Shown: positions 18,258-27,476, counted from the first letter of the stretch. The stretch: DNA of 54,957 nucleotides from Chitinophagaceae bacterium (GCA_016702745.1 JADJDJ010000006.1:1-54957); one strand, 5' to 3'. A program made the numbers and translations. Notes: generated by a model from the letters alone, not told the origin.

Positions 18258-20492
18258 ATGAAAAGGGCTGCGCTGAATTTTTTATTCATCCTGATTGGTT
18301 TGCATGCTACTGAATACCTTTTGGCCCAGGGAGGGGATCACCTTGGGGGAAAAGACGGACAATCCTATTACCGGAATGAGAATGGTGAAATCGTCCGCTA
18401 CAACCTTCCGGAAAATAAAAAGGAAGTTCTGGTGATGAAGGATAAACTGAAAACTGCCGGAGCAGAGAAATCCATTCCCATCCGCAGTTTTAAATTTTCG
18501 GCAGATTACGGGCAGCTCCTCCTCTATACCAACAGCAAAAAAGTATGGAGGGCCGATACAAGGGGCGATTACTGGCATTATCAAATCGCCAATGGTCAGT
18601 TCCGGCAACTGGGCAAAAGCCGTCCTGCTTCTTCTCTGATGTTTGCCAAGTTTTCACCCGATGGAAAGAAAGTGGCCTATGTAAGTGAATACAATCTGTA
18701 TGTGGAAGACCTTGCCACCGGAAAAATAAGGGCCCTGACAACAGGTGGCAACCGCAAACTGATCAATGGCACATTCGACTGGGCTTATGAAGAAGAATTT
18801 TTTTGCAGGGATGGGTTTCGCTGGAGCCCCGACAGTAAACAACTGGCTTTCTGGCAAATTGATGCGAGAGGCACCAAGGATTATCTGATGCTGAATAATA
18901 CAGATTCCATTTATCCTTATGCTGTTCCGGTTGAATATCCTATCGCCGGAGAACCTCCTTCCAAATACCGGATCGGAACGGTGAATGTGCTTACCGGTAA
19001 AACCAACTGGATGAAAATTCCTGATGATACGGTATGGCGTACTTATGTTCCCCGGATGGAATGGGCCGCCAATAGCTCAGAACTGATTATTCAGCACCTG
19101 AACCGTAAACAAAATGAAAGTAACCTGATGATCTGTGATGTGATCACCGGCAAAAGCAAAACCATTTATTCAGAGAAAGATTCAGCCTGGATCGATATCC
19201 TGCCCAGCTGGGATCCGGATTATGCAGGAGGAGGCTGGGACTGGTTAAACGGCGGACAGGAATTTCTTTGGGCCAGTGAAAAAGATGGCTGGCGGCATTT
19301 ATACCGGATCAGCCGGGATGGGGAAAAAGAAACCCTGATCACCAATGGTAAATATGATGTGATGGATATCAGTACGATTGATGAAGCCGGCGGATATGTG
19401 TACTTTCATGCATCGCCCGACAATGCTACTCAGAAATACCTGTGCCGGACCCGACTCGATGGTAGTGGCCAACTGGAAATGGTATCACCAGCTAATCAGA
19501 AAGGCACACATACTTACCGACTTTCACCCAATGGCAAATACGCACAACATAGTTTTTCGAATTATTATACCACCCCGGTGAATGAATGGATCAGTCTTCC
19601 TGATCACAAAGGCATCAATGGTGAGAATAAAGTGAATGATGCACTGGCCAAAGCAGCTCCTTCCAAATCCAATATTTCTTTCTTCAAAGTAAAGACAGTA
19701 GAAGGAGTGGAGATGGATGGCTGGATGGTAAAACCCGCGAATTTTGATTCGAGTAAAAAATATCCGGTTGTATTTTATGTTTATACAGAACCCTGGGGGC
19801 AAAATGTAACCGATGTATATGGCTCTGCTCAGAATTATATGTACAAGGGCGATATGAGTAAAGACGGATATATCTACATTTCTATTGATAACAGGGGAAC
19901 ACCCGTGCCGAAGGGAAGAGAGTGGAGAAAGTCTGTCTACCGTAAAATCGGACTGGTCAATATCCGTGACCAGGCCCTGGCCGCAAAGGAAATCATGAAA
20001 TGGCCCTATGTGGATAGTTCCCGTATTGCGGTATGGGGCTGGAGTGGTGGTGGTTCAGCCACATTGAACCTGATGTTCCAGTATCCTGAAATTTATAAAA
20101 CAGGTATTGCCATTGCACCGGTGGCCAACCAATTGACCTATGATAATATTTATCAGGAGCGGTACATGGGTCTGCCACAGGAAAACAAACAGGATTTTGT
20201 AAACGGCTCTCCCATGACCTATGCCAAGAATCTGCAGGGAAATTTATTGTATGTGCATGGAACCGGTGACGATAATGTGCATTTTAATAATGCGGAAATG
20301 CTCTTCAATGAACTGATCAAATACAACAAACAGTTCCAGATGATGAATTACCCCAATCGTACTCATGGTATTTCAGAAGGCCCTGGCACATCGGAGCATC
20401 TTTCCACTTTATACACCAAATATTTGAGGGAGCATTGCCCTCCGGGGCCGGTTAATCCGGGAGAAGCCGCAAAGCCTGTGAAGGGGTTTTAA
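18258..20492 (+). CDS. DPP-IV-type S9 family serine peptidase, exported
   Basis: Cleaves dipeptides, usually Xaa-Pro, from peptide N-termini. 744 residues with a signal peptide (MKRAALNFLFILIGLHATEY), a beta-propeller domain (about 50-500) carrying the Glu motif DWAYEEEFFCRDGFRWSPD that anchors the substrate N-terminus, and an alpha/beta hydrolase domain. The catalytic Ser is in WGWSGGGSAT, the Asp in HGTGDDNVH and the His in NRTHGIS. The oxyanion region is YTEPWG. All parts are complete, so the enzyme should be active in the periplasm. It stands alone, flanked by divergent and convergent genes. Confidence 0.93.
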   Translation: MKRAALNFLFILIGLHATEYLLAQGGDHLGGKDGQSYYRNENGEIVRYNLPENKKEVLVMKDKLKTAGAEKSIPIRSFKFSADYGQLLLYTNSKKVWRADTRGDYWHYQIANGQFRQLGKSRPASSLMFAKFSPDGKKVAYVSEYNLYVEDLATGKIRALTTGGNRKLINGTFDWAYEEEFFCRDGFRWSPDSKQLAFWQIDARGTKDYLMLNNTDSIYPYAVPVEYPIAGEPPSKYRIGTVNVLTGKTNWMKIPDDTVWRTYVPRMEWAANSSELIIQHLNRKQNESNLMICDVITGKSKTIYSEKDSAWIDILPSWDPDYAGGGWDWLNGGQEFLWASEKDGWRHLYRISRDGEKETLITNGKYDVMDISTIDEAGGYVYFHASPDNATQKYLCRTRLDGSGQLEMVSPANQKGTHTYRLSPNGKYAQHSFSNYYTTPVNEWISLPDHKGINGENKVNDALAKAAPSKSNISFFKVKTVEGVEMDGWMVKPANFDSSKKYPVVFYVYTEPWGQNVTDVYGSAQNYMYKGDMSKDGYIYISIDNRGTPVPKGREWRKSVYRKIGLVNIRDQALAAKEIMKWPYVDSSRIAVWGWSGGGSATLNLMFQYPEIYKTGIAIAPVANQLTYDNIYQERYMGLPQENKQDFVNGSPMTYAKNLQGNLLYVHGTGDDNVHFNNAEMLFNELIKYNKQFQMMNYPNRTHGISEGPGTSEHLSTLYTKYLREHCPPGPVNPGEAAKPVKGF

Positions 20493-20510
20493 ATAAAAGA
20501 GAAAAAGAAA

Positions 20511-20587
20511 TTGCCACAAAGGCACGAAGGCACAAAGAGTATAATCTGATCGCTTCTACACTTAGTGTCTTTGAGTCTTTGTGGCAA
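20511..20587. repeat. Imperfect inverted repeat between convergent genes
   Basis: TTGCCACAAAGGCACGAAGG on the left arm pairs with ...AGTCTTTGTGGCAA on the right arm; arms are about 20-27 bases with mismatches around a 30-base loop. It contains short GGCACGAAGGCACAAAG-type direct repeats. Placed between two convergent genes, it may end transcription in both directions or be a dispersed palindromic element. Confidence 0.6.
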
Positions 20588-20629
20588 AATATTTAGTTAT
20601 CGACTCCTCTTAATTGAGCGGAGCTTTAC

Positions 20630-21994
20630 TTATTCCGAGAAGTACTTATGGAAATAAGGGATGGTTTCAATTCCCTTGTAATAATTCTCGATATTGTATT
20701 TTTCGTTCGGACTGTGCAGGTTGTCATTGTCCAGTCCAAAGCCCATAAACACGATCTTGATTCCCAGTTCTCTTTCCAGGATCGAACAAATAGGAATACT
20801 ACCTCCACCACGAACCGGAATCGGTTGTTTGCCAAAAGTGGTCTTCACGGCTTTTTCAGCAGCCAGGTATCCCTTGCTGTCGATCGGCGTCATATAAGGT
20901 TCACCGCCGTGGTGTTCAAAGGCTTTTACGGTTACTCCTTTGGGTGCAATGGATTTGAAATAGCTCAGTAGTTTCTTAGTTATTTTTTTGGAAGACTGGT
21001 TCGGCACCAGGCGGGCGGAAATTTTGGCCGTGGCCTTGGAAGGCAACACGGTTTTGGCACCTTCTCCCATATAACCACCCCAGATACCGTTTACTTCAAT
21101 AGTAGGGCGGATACCGGTACGCTCATAAGTGGTGTATCCTTTTTCTCCCCAAAGCTCTTTCACGCCCAGGTCTTTCTTATAAGCTGTTTCACTATAGGGT
21201 GCTTTGTTGATCAGGGCTCTTTCTTTTTTGGAAGCCTTCACCACATCATTATAAAAGCCAGGGATGGTGATATGGTTATTCTTATCATGACAGGAAGCGA
21301 TCATCTGGGCCAGGATGGTAATCGGGTTGGCTACGGCTCCTCCATAAGTTCCGCTGTGCAGGTCGCGGTTGGCAGCGGTTACTTCTACTTCGATATAACT
21401 TAATCCACGAACGCCGGTATCCAGCGATGGATTTTTCATGCTGAGCATAGAGCTATCGCTGATCAGGATCACATCTGCTTTTAGTAAGGCTTTGTTGGCG
21501 CCTACAAATTTTCCCAGATTAGGAGATCCTACTTCTTCTTCCCCTTCGATCAGGAATTTGATATTGGTGCTCATGGAATTCGTCTTCGTCATGATCTCCA
21601 GGGCCTTTACATGCATATAAAACTGTCCCTTGTCATCGGCACTGCCACGGGCAAAGACCATTCCGTCCTTGATCACGGGTTCAAAGGGACCGCTATGCCA
21701 GAGTTCCAGTGGCTCGGGAGGCTGTACATCATAGTGACCATACACGAGAACCGTGGGTTTGGAAGGATCAATGATTTTTTCACCGTACACCACCGGGTGG
21801 CCATCGGTGGCCATTACTTCTGCTTTATTGCAACCGGCATCCAGCAGACTTTTCTTTACGGCTTCGGCACATTTGGTCATATCTGCTTTGTGTTCGCTCT
21901 TGGCGCTGATGGAGGGGATGCGGAGCAGGTCCATCATTTCGTTCAGGAAACGTTCTTTGTTTTTTTCCTGGTATTCTTTCCATACTTGTGACAT
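20630..21994 (-). CDS. M20-family zinc dipeptidase
   Basis: Metallopeptidase of the M20 (CNDP/DapE-like) family, 454 residues, cytoplasmic (no signal peptide). Metal and catalytic motifs are in order: VYGHYDVQPPEP (His ligand and Asp) near residue 89, GSADDKGQ (bridging Asp) near 121, EGEEEVGSPN (catalytic Glu and ligand Glu) near 155, ISDSSM (Asp ligand) near 183, and a C-terminal HSPNEK (His ligand). The lid/dimerisation domain contains DLHSGTYGGAVANP. It hydrolyses dipeptides or similar small amides; the exact substrate is not readable from sequence. Start MSQVWKEY is supported by normal family length. Confidence 0.92.
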   Translation of the reverse strand: MSQVWKEYQEKNKERFLNEMMDLLRIPSISAKSEHKADMTKCAEAVKKSLLDAGCNKAEVMATDGHPVVYGEKIIDPSKPTVLVYGHYDVQPPEPLELWHSGPFEPVIKDGMVFARGSADDKGQFYMHVKALEIMTKTNSMSTNIKFLIEGEEEVGSPNLGKFVGANKALLKADVILISDSSMLSMKNPSLDTGVRGLSYIEVEVTAANRDLHSGTYGGAVANPITILAQMIASCHDKNNHITIPGFYNDVVKASKKERALINKAPYSETAYKKDLGVKELWGEKGYTTYERTGIRPTIEVNGIWGGYMGEGAKTVLPSKATAKISARLVPNQSSKKITKKLLSYFKSIAPKGVTVKAFEHHGGEPYMTPIDSKGYLAAEKAVKTTFGKQPIPVRGGGSIPICSILERELGIKIVFMGFGLDNDNLHSPNEKYNIENYYKGIETIPYFHKYFSE

Positions 21995-22044
21995 GGTAAT
22001 AAGTTTAGGGATAGCGAAGGTAAGGAGGAATCGGGGGATGTAGA

Positions 22045-22076
22045 AGTCGGGAGTCTTGAGTCGGGAGTCTTGAGTA
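22045..22076. repeat. Short tandem repeat (AGTCGGGAGTCTTG, two and a bit copies)
   Basis: A 14-base unit AGTCGGGAGTCTTG is repeated at 22045-22058 and 22059-22072, with a partial third copy. The same AGTCGGGAGTC core occurs, on the opposite strand, upstream of the ffh gene end at about 24773-24791, so it belongs to a dispersed intergenic family. Confidence 0.6.
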
Positions 22077-22116
22077 GGGGCTGACTGAAAGAAAAAGGGC
22101 TAAACATTCACTATCG

Positions 22117-23307
22117 TTAATCTGGATGCGTTTTTTTTGGCTGGCTGCCGGTTGGTTTGTCCTTATTAGCACCGGTATTCACCGCCTTGGTTACCAGTTT
22201 ACTCCCAAAACGATCCTTGATATCATCCACGGCCTTATAGAGATTGAGCTTCTCGATATTGTTTTCAAACAAACTCATCTGCATCGTGATCGGTATCATA
22301 TGACTGAACCGGACGCCTAGCAAACGAACGGGTCTTCCTTTCTGGTAGGATTTGGTGAAGAGGTCTTTTACCTTGGCGATCAGCACATCATCCAGCGCCG
22401 TATAATCAACCGACTCCTGGCGGGACGTAGTTTCAAAATCCGAATACCTGATCTTCACCGTTACACAACCCGTCATTTTCTCATCCTCTCTTAAGCCGTA
22501 ACAGGTTTTCTCTGTCAGTCTTACTAATTCTTTATGCAGGAAATCAAGATCGGCATAGTCGCTGTCAAATGTATTTTCATGGCTCATGCTTTTCTGTTCC
22601 CAGTCGGTCGTGATTTCAGCACTACCCCGGCCATGGGCTTTATGCCAGAGTGCTTCTCCCCATTTGCCGGCAATTCTTTCCAGGTGTTCAACCGGGGTTT
22701 TGGCAATATCCTCGATGGTATAAATGCCATAAGTTTTCAAATGCTGTTCGGTTTGTTTACCGACCCCGTTGATTTTCTCAATCCCCAGGGGCCAGAGAAA
22801 TGCGGTTTCCTTTCCATGGAGTATTTCCAAAAAACCATTGGGCTTGGCTTCATTGGTGGCCATCTTGCTGATGAAACGGGCGGAGGATAAACCGCCTGAA
22901 ATGGGGAGTCCTGTTTCTTTCGTGATATGGATCCGGAGTTCCTGCGCAAATTTGGAAGCGCCGAAATATTTTTCCATTCCGCTGAGATCTACATAGAACT
23001 CATCAATACTGGCTTTTTCAAACAAGGGGGCTTTGGCTGCAATGATATCGGTGACCCAACGCGAGTACTGGCTGTATTGTTTGCTGCTGGCATGGGTCAC
23101 GATGGCCTGCGGACATAATTGCAGGGCTTTCTTCATCGGCATGGCCGAATGCACACCAAATTTGCGGGCCTCATAGCTACAGGTGGACACTACTCCCCGT
23201 TCATAACCACCAATAATCACCGGCTTTCCTTTCAATGAAGGATTATTCAGAATCTCCACCGAAACAAAAAATGAGTCGAGATCAAAATGTGCGATATATG
23301 GTAGCAC
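22117..23307 (-). CDS. dinB: DinB-type Y-family DNA polymerase (Pol IV)
   Basis: Error-prone translesion polymerase. The palm domain begins PYIAHFDLDSFFVSVE (catalytic Asp of the DxD motif), then the fingers with YEARKFGVHSAMPM, the catalytic pair in KASIDEFYVDLSG, and helix-hairpin-helix GVGKQTEQHLKTYG. A little-finger domain follows, and the tail is basic. The open frame extends upstream to ATG at 23370, but those residues derive from the low-complexity intergenic sequence. Family proteins begin just before the PYIAHFD block, so a GTG start at about 23307 is more likely. Length about 396 residues is normal. Confidence 0.9.
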   Translation of the reverse strand: MLPYIAHFDLDSFFVSVEILNNPSLKGKPVIIGGYERGVVSTCSYEARKFGVHSAMPMKKALQLCPQAIVTHASSKQYSQYSRWVTDIIAAKAPLFEKASIDEFYVDLSGMEKYFGASKFAQELRIHITKETGLPISGGLSSARFISKMATNEAKPNGFLEILHGKETAFLWPLGIEKINGVGKQTEQHLKTYGIYTIEDIAKTPVEHLERIAGKWGEALWHKAHGRGSAEITTDWEQKSMSHENTFDSDYADLDFLHKELVRLTEKTCYGLREDEKMTGCVTVKIRYSDFETTSRQESVDYTALDDVLIAKVKDLFTKSYQKGRPVRLLGVRFSHMIPITMQMSLFENNIEKLNLYKAVDDIKDRFGSKLVTKAVNTGANKDKPTGSQPKKTHPD

Positions 23308-23334
23308 AACATTCACTTCAATTTCATTATACTC

Positions 23335-23488
23335 AATAAGAAGAAATAAGAACCAAGAAACAAAAATCAAATAACAATAGCCAAAAAATCAAAAACAAGA
23401 ACCAAGAAGCAATCTCCAAATAACGAACACCCAATATCTAATACCTAATACCCAATCCCCCAATTTCTTAATATCCTAATATCTTAAT
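23335..23488. repeat. Low-complexity A/C-rich intergenic tract with short repeats
   Basis: Between dinB and rimM there are repeated short words: AAGAACCAAGAA (twice), AATATCTAATACCTAATACC, and TTAATATCCTAATATCTTAA. No coding potential. Similar tracts are typical of intergenic regions in some Bacteroidota. They may also confuse start-site calling of dinB. Confidence 0.5.
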
Positions 23489-23490
23489 CC

Positions 23491-24009
23491 CTACCCCAAA
23501 TAAATATCCAGCAACCCCTCCGGTAATTCAACCAGCACCTGTTTTTTCCGGTGGTCTACTTTTTCCAGAGAGTCTTCGTGTAAAGGTATCAGCACTTCTT
23601 TTCCCTGTATTTCAAGTCTGCATAAGAGTTGGTGAGGCTGTTCGATCACTTCCAGAATTTGTCCCAGTGATTGTCCCTGATCAATTATCGTATAACCCAG
23701 CAAACTGGCCGGACTGCTTTTGGATGCAAATTTTTTAAAATCTGTTTCGGGTAACCATATTTTTTTTTGACTGAGTTTAGCGGCGGCTTCCCGGCTATCA
23801 ACGCCTTCCAGTTTCAGGTAGATCTCTTCTTCAGATTTGATGGTGGTTGATTCAATGAACCAGGGAATAAAAGAATCCTTCTTGTCTTCAATAAAAACGG
23901 CCTGCAATCCTTTCAGTGATGTTTTTTTACCTAACTCATGTTTCAGCAGCAGTTCTCCTTTGAGTCCATGGACCGCCACAATTTTTCCGATGCTCAGGTA
24001 TCCGGCCAT
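23491..24009 (-). CDS. rimM: RimM, 16S rRNA processing / 30S maturation factor
   Basis: Binds ribosomal protein S19 and helps mature the 30S head domain. 172 residues: N-terminal RimM beta-barrel (YLSIGKIVAVHGLKGELLLK, the hallmark GxHGxxGE-like segment), then LKLEGVDSREAAAKL, and the C-terminal PRC-like barrel (SLLGYTIIDQGQSLGQILEV, ending PEGLLDIYLG). It sits directly downstream of rpsP and ffh on the same strand, as in many bacteria, although a terminator-like hairpin separates it from rpsP. Confidence 0.95.
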   Translation of the reverse strand: MAGYLSIGKIVAVHGLKGELLLKHELGKKTSLKGLQAVFIEDKKDSFIPWFIESTTIKSEEEIYLKLEGVDSREAAAKLSQKKIWLPETDFKKFASKSSPASLLGYTIIDQGQSLGQILEVIEQPHQLLCRLEIQGKEVLIPLHEDSLEKVDHRKKQVLVELPEGLLDIYLG

Positions 24010-24061
24010 TTATTATTCTTTTTTTAGAGCAAGCTAAAGGTTATCGATAGTAAACTAAAAA

Positions 24062-24088
24062 AAATCCCGGTTATAAAACCGGGATTTA
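24062..24088 (-). terminator. Intrinsic terminator after rpsP
   Basis: On the minus strand, AATCCCGGTT and AACCGGGATT form a perfect stem with a 4-base loop, followed by eight T. It lies between the rpsP stop (24134) and the rimM start (24009), so some read-through or a separate rimM promoter is expected. Confidence 0.8.
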
Positions 24089-24133
24089 AAAACTTTCAGG
24101 ATTTGGTATAGTACCGGCACCGGCCGGTAAGGT

Positions 24134-24574
24134 TTATCCTTCACCGCCACCTTCCGTTCTGCGTTCAGGCCTGCGGCCTGGTGCACCACGTCTGGCTCTT
24201 TTCTGGCGGGCTGCTTCTTCCTGGCGTTTCTTCACCTGCACATCGTGCTCAGCACTCCAGCTGGTGAATTTTTCCATGGCAGTTGCTTCATCAAACAGTC
24301 CCAGCCCCACACCACGGAGCAGGTGTTTGAGATACAATACACCTTTGAAACTCAGGATCCGGCGAACAGTGTCAGTTGGTGTGGCACCTTTGTTCAGCCA
24401 TTCGAGGGCTTTCTGGCGATCCAGCTGAATTGTGGCCGGAACGGTCAGGGGGTTATAAGTACCTAATTTCTGGATGAATTTCCCGTCACGAGGTGCGCGG
24501 GAGTCGGCTACTACAATGAAGTAGAAGGGTCTTTTCTTAGACCCGTGTCTTTGAAGACGGATTTTGGCAGACAT
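24134..24574 (-). CDS. rpsP: Ribosomal protein S16 with an extended C-terminal tail
   Basis: 30S subunit protein. From ATG at 24574 it reads MSAKIRLQRHGSKKRPFYFI and VVADSRAPRDGKFIQKLGTY, the unmistakable S16 start. The core of about 80 residues is followed by a longer tail (WSAEHDVQVKKRQEEAARQK) ending in a basic, Arg/Gly-rich stretch (RRGAPGRRPERRTEGGGEG). Total 146 residues, longer than the ~82 of E. coli but usual for Bacteroidota. The open frame upstream to 24667 is not coding. Neighbours are ffh and rimM. Confidence 0.95.
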   Translation of the reverse strand: MSAKIRLQRHGSKKRPFYFIVVADSRAPRDGKFIQKLGTYNPLTVPATIQLDRQKALEWLNKGATPTDTVRRILSFKGVLYLKHLLRGVGLGLFDEATAMEKFTSWSAEHDVQVKKRQEEAARQKRARRGAPGRRPERRTEGGGEG

Positions 24575-24609
24575 TAAATAGACATTTAACGTTAAACAAT
24601 AATTGATTT

Positions 24610-24625
24610 CCCGATAGCTATCGGG
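24610..24625. repeat. Perfect 16-base palindrome upstream of rpsP
   Basis: CCCGATAGCTATCGGG is a perfect palindrome 36 bases before the rpsP start. It could be a hairpin in the leader RNA or a dispersed palindromic word. A second small inverted pair (CCGGTTGAAACCGG) follows immediately at 24627-24640. Confidence 0.5.
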
Positions 24626-24679
24626 ACCGGTTGAAACCGGGCGACGAAGATAAGCCCGAAAAAGCATAATGACAAGTGA

Positions 24680-24791
24680 ATATTCAGCCTTTCAGTCGAC
24701 AGTATTCAGTCATCAGTCTGTCAGTTGACAGTCATCAGTCTGGCAGTCAGTCAGTACTGACTCTTAACTCATGACTCCCGACTCCCGACTA
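24680..24791. repeat. Intergenic CAGTC/GACTCCCGACTC short-repeat cluster
   Basis: Repeated words TCAGTC, CAGTCATCAGTCTG and CTCCCGACTCCCGACT fill the space between rpsP and the ffh stop. The GACTCCCGACTC core is the reverse complement of the tandem unit at 22045-22072. No gene is seen here. Confidence 0.55.
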
Positions 24792-26114
24792 CTTCTTCAT
24801 CCCTGGGATCATCCTGCCAAAAGCCCCCAGTTTGTTCATATTTTTCATCATGCCGCGCATCTGTTCAAACTGCTTCATGAAATTGTTTACTTCCTGAATA
24901 TCCTTACCGGCCCCCTTGGCGATTCTTTTCTTCCGGTTGCCATCAATCAGGTCCGGGTCCTCCCTTTCGGCAGGGGTCATGGAATTGATCATGGCTTCGA
25001 TTCCTTTGAATGAATCTTCATTAATATCCACGTCCTTGATCTTGGCGCCCACACCGGGAATCATTCCCAGCATATCTTTCATATTTCCCATTTTCTTGAT
25101 TTGTTCCAGCTGCATTTTGAAGTCGGAAAAATCAAATTTGTTCTTACGGATCTTGGCTTCCAGTTTTTTGGCTTCTACTTCATCAAACTGGGCCTGGGCT
25201 TTTTCCACCAGGGTCGTGATATCACCCATCCCCAGGATCCGTTGCGCCATCCTGTCGGGATAGAATACATCCAGGGTATCCATCTTTTCACCACTGCTGA
25301 TGAATTTGATGGGTTTGTTGACCGTGTATTTGATGGAAAGGGCCGCACCACCCCTGGTATCGCCATCCAGTTTGGTCAGTACCACGCCGGAGAAATCAAG
25401 CCGGTCATTAAAGGCCTTGGCTGTATTCACGGCATCCTGACCGGTCATGCTGTCCACCACAAACAGAATCTCCTGCGGGTTCACGGCTTTCTTGATATTG
25501 GCTACCTCGGTCATCATCACTTCATCTACCGCCAGACGGCCGGCGGTATCGATGATTACCACATTTTTATTCTTGCTTCTGGCTTCCTTTACGGCATTCT
25601 GCGCAATAGAAACCGCATCCTTACTTTCTGCTTCAATATAAACATCAATCCCGATCTGTTCCCCCAGCACCCTCAGCTGTTCCATCGCCGCAGGGCGGTA
25701 AATATCTGCTGCAACCAGCAGGGGAGAGAGGGCCTTTTTGGTCTTTAGGTAATTCGCGAGCTTACCGCTGAAAGTGGTTTTACCACTACCCTGTAAGCCT
25801 GCAATTAAAATAATCGCCGGGTTCCCTTTGGCATTGAATACGGCCTCTTCGCCGCCCATCAGTTCGGCCAGTTCATCCTTGACGATCTTCGTCATCAACT
25901 GACCGGGAGAAATAGCATTGATTACTTTTTCACCCATGGCCTTATCCTTTACCCGGTCGGTAAAGTCTTTGGCAATTTTGTAATTCACATCCGCATCCAC
26001 CAGGGCACGGCGGATATCCTTTACGGTGGCCGCAATATTCAGTTCGGTGATCCGGGCCTGGCCTTTGATATTCTTAAAGGCTGATTCTAATTTTTCCTGT
26101 AAACTGTTGAACAT
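24789..26114 (-). CDS. ffh: Ffh, signal recognition particle GTPase
   Basis: Targets membrane and exported proteins co-translationally with SRP RNA. 441 residues: N-terminal four-helix N domain, GTPase G domain with GLQGSGKTTFSGKLA (P-loop, near residue 107), DTAGRLAVDE (G3) and TKLDGDTRGGAAL (G4/insert), then the Met-rich M domain (MGNMKDMLGMIPGVG, FMKQFEQMRGMMKNM) that binds signal sequences and 4.5S RNA. No frameshift. Upstream of rpsP-rimM in a widely conserved order. Confidence 0.96.
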   Translation of the reverse strand: MFNSLQEKLESAFKNIKGQARITELNIAATVKDIRRALVDADVNYKIAKDFTDRVKDKAMGEKVINAISPGQLMTKIVKDELAELMGGEEAVFNAKGNPAIILIAGLQGSGKTTFSGKLANYLKTKKALSPLLVAADIYRPAAMEQLRVLGEQIGIDVYIEAESKDAVSIAQNAVKEARSKNKNVVIIDTAGRLAVDEVMMTEVANIKKAVNPQEILFVVDSMTGQDAVNTAKAFNDRLDFSGVVLTKLDGDTRGGAALSIKYTVNKPIKFISSGEKMDTLDVFYPDRMAQRILGMGDITTLVEKAQAQFDEVEAKKLEAKIRKNKFDFSDFKMQLEQIKKMGNMKDMLGMIPGVGAKIKDVDINEDSFKGIEAMINSMTPAEREDPDLIDGNRKKRIAKGAGKDIQEVNNFMKQFEQMRGMMKNMNKLGAFGRMIPGMKK

Positions 26115-26236
26115 ATTTCATTTTTCTGTTTCACCCGGTGGTACAGGCCGGTAATACCGGTATCCCGAAGGGTAAAAGGCGATTAAATCCGGTTGCGGGT
26201 ATCCTGGTAAACAGGACCATCAACCTGCTGTAAAAT

Positions 26237-26265
26237 AAAAAGTGAACATCAAATGTTCACTTTTT
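26237..26265 (-). terminator. Intrinsic terminator after the sigma factor gene (usable on both strands)
   Basis: A perfect 13-bp stem (AAAAAGTGAACAT / ATGTTCACTTTTT) around a 3-base loop. On the minus strand it is followed by further T-rich sequence (ATTTTACA). It separates the sigma factor gene (stop at 26356) from ffh. Confidence 0.8.
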
Positions 26266-26355
26266 AAAGCGTTGCAAAGATACTACTTCGGGAAGCTTTG
26301 TAGTATGTATAGAAATGTAAAGTTTTATTGCAGGTTACTGTTTTTTAATGAAAAA

Positions 26356-27225
26356 TCAGGTTCCCAGATAGGTTCTCAGCAGCTGGCAGCGGTTGGAAGC
26401 CTTCAGCTTGGTAATCGCTTTATCCTTGATCTGGCGGACTCTTTCGCGGGTCAGACTGAATTTTTCACCGATATCTTCCAGACTCATAGGATGATCAACG
26501 CCAATTCCAAAAAAATAACAAATCACTTCTTTTTGTCTTTCTGTAAGCGTTTTCAGACTCCGGTCGATTTCGGTCTTCAGTGATTCATTGTATTCCAGTG
26601 CCCCGTCTGTTTTTTCTGCATTGGGATTCTGGAGCACATCCATCAGGGTATTTTCTTCTCCGTCAGAAAGTGGTGAATCCATGCTCACGTGACGGGCATT
26701 GATACCCAGGGTGGAGGTTACTTCTTCGATATCCATTTCCAGCACTTCTGCCAGTTCTTCGGCCGAAGGCTCTCTTTCATATTGCTGTTCCAGCAGGGAA
26801 TAAGCTTTCTGTATCCGGTTGGTAAGCCCCACTTTATTCAATGGAAGTCTCACAATCCTTGACTGTTCTGCCAATGATTGTAAAATACTCTGGCGGATCC
26901 ACCACACTGCGTAAGAAATGAACTTGAAACCCCTGGTTTCATCAAAACGCTGTGCAGCCTTGATCAGGCCCACATTCCCCTCATTGATCAGGTCGGGAAG
27001 TGACAATCCCTGATTCTGGTACTGCTTGGCCACTGATACCACAAAACGCAGGTTGGCCTTGGTCAGGCGATCCAATGCACGTTGATCTCCCTGTTTGATC
27101 AGGGTGGCCAGTCTTACTTCTTCTTCGGGGGAAATGAGTTCTACCTTGCCGATTTCCTGCAGGTACTTCTCTAAGCTCTGCGATTCACGATTGGTAATAG
27201 ATTTCGTGATCTTGAGTTGCCTCAT
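26356..27225 (-). CDS. rpoD: Primary sigma factor of Bacteroidota type (short RpoD)
   Basis: Main sigma-70 factor; directs RNA polymerase to the -33/-7 promoters of this phylum. About 289 residues from MRQLKITKSITNRESQSLEK. It lacks region 1.1 and the non-conserved insert of E. coli RpoD. Region 1.2/2 is clear (LEKYLQEIGKVELISPEEEV, FRFVVSVAKQYQNQGLSLPD, RFDETRGFKFISYAVWWIRQ) and region 4 has FSLTRERVRQIKDKAITKLK. Two Met codons lie at the start (27231 and 27225); the second matches the family. Confidence 0.95.
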   Translation of the reverse strand: MRQLKITKSITNRESQSLEKYLQEIGKVELISPEEEVRLATLIKQGDQRALDRLTKANLRFVVSVAKQYQNQGLSLPDLINEGNVGLIKAAQRFDETRGFKFISYAVWWIRQSILQSLAEQSRIVRLPLNKVGLTNRIQKAYSLLEQQYEREPSAEELAEVLEMDIEEVTSTLGINARHVSMDSPLSDGEENTLMDVLQNPNAEKTDGALEYNESLKTEIDRSLKTLTERQKEVICYFFGIGVDHPMSLEDIGEKFSLTRERVRQIKDKAITKLKASNRCQLLRTYLGT

Positions 27226-27476
27226 GCTCATAGGTATGGTTTTAAATGGTGTATTTTAAGGGTTTAAGAATCTGTTTGGGTCACTTAATGACTCAAAAAA
27301 TACCCACCACATGTCTTTAGTTGTTCAGAACGTATTGAACTTCAAAGCAATTTATGGCTTTAGCGGCTACCAGCCAAAAAAACTTTGACAAGCTCTTAAC
27401 GATTTCCCGGGCAATAATATTTTGGGTACCCGGACCCTGTTACCGGAACGGGGAAAAATAAAGGACAAAATATGAC

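Noticed and set aside
23308..23370. ATG at 23370 as the dinB start
   Set aside because: The extra residues come from the repeat-like intergenic sequence and the polymerase family begins at the PYIAHFD block.
24575..24667. An N-terminal extension of ribosomal protein S16
   Set aside because: S16 begins at MSAKIRL; the upstream part contains a perfect palindrome and no conserved residues.
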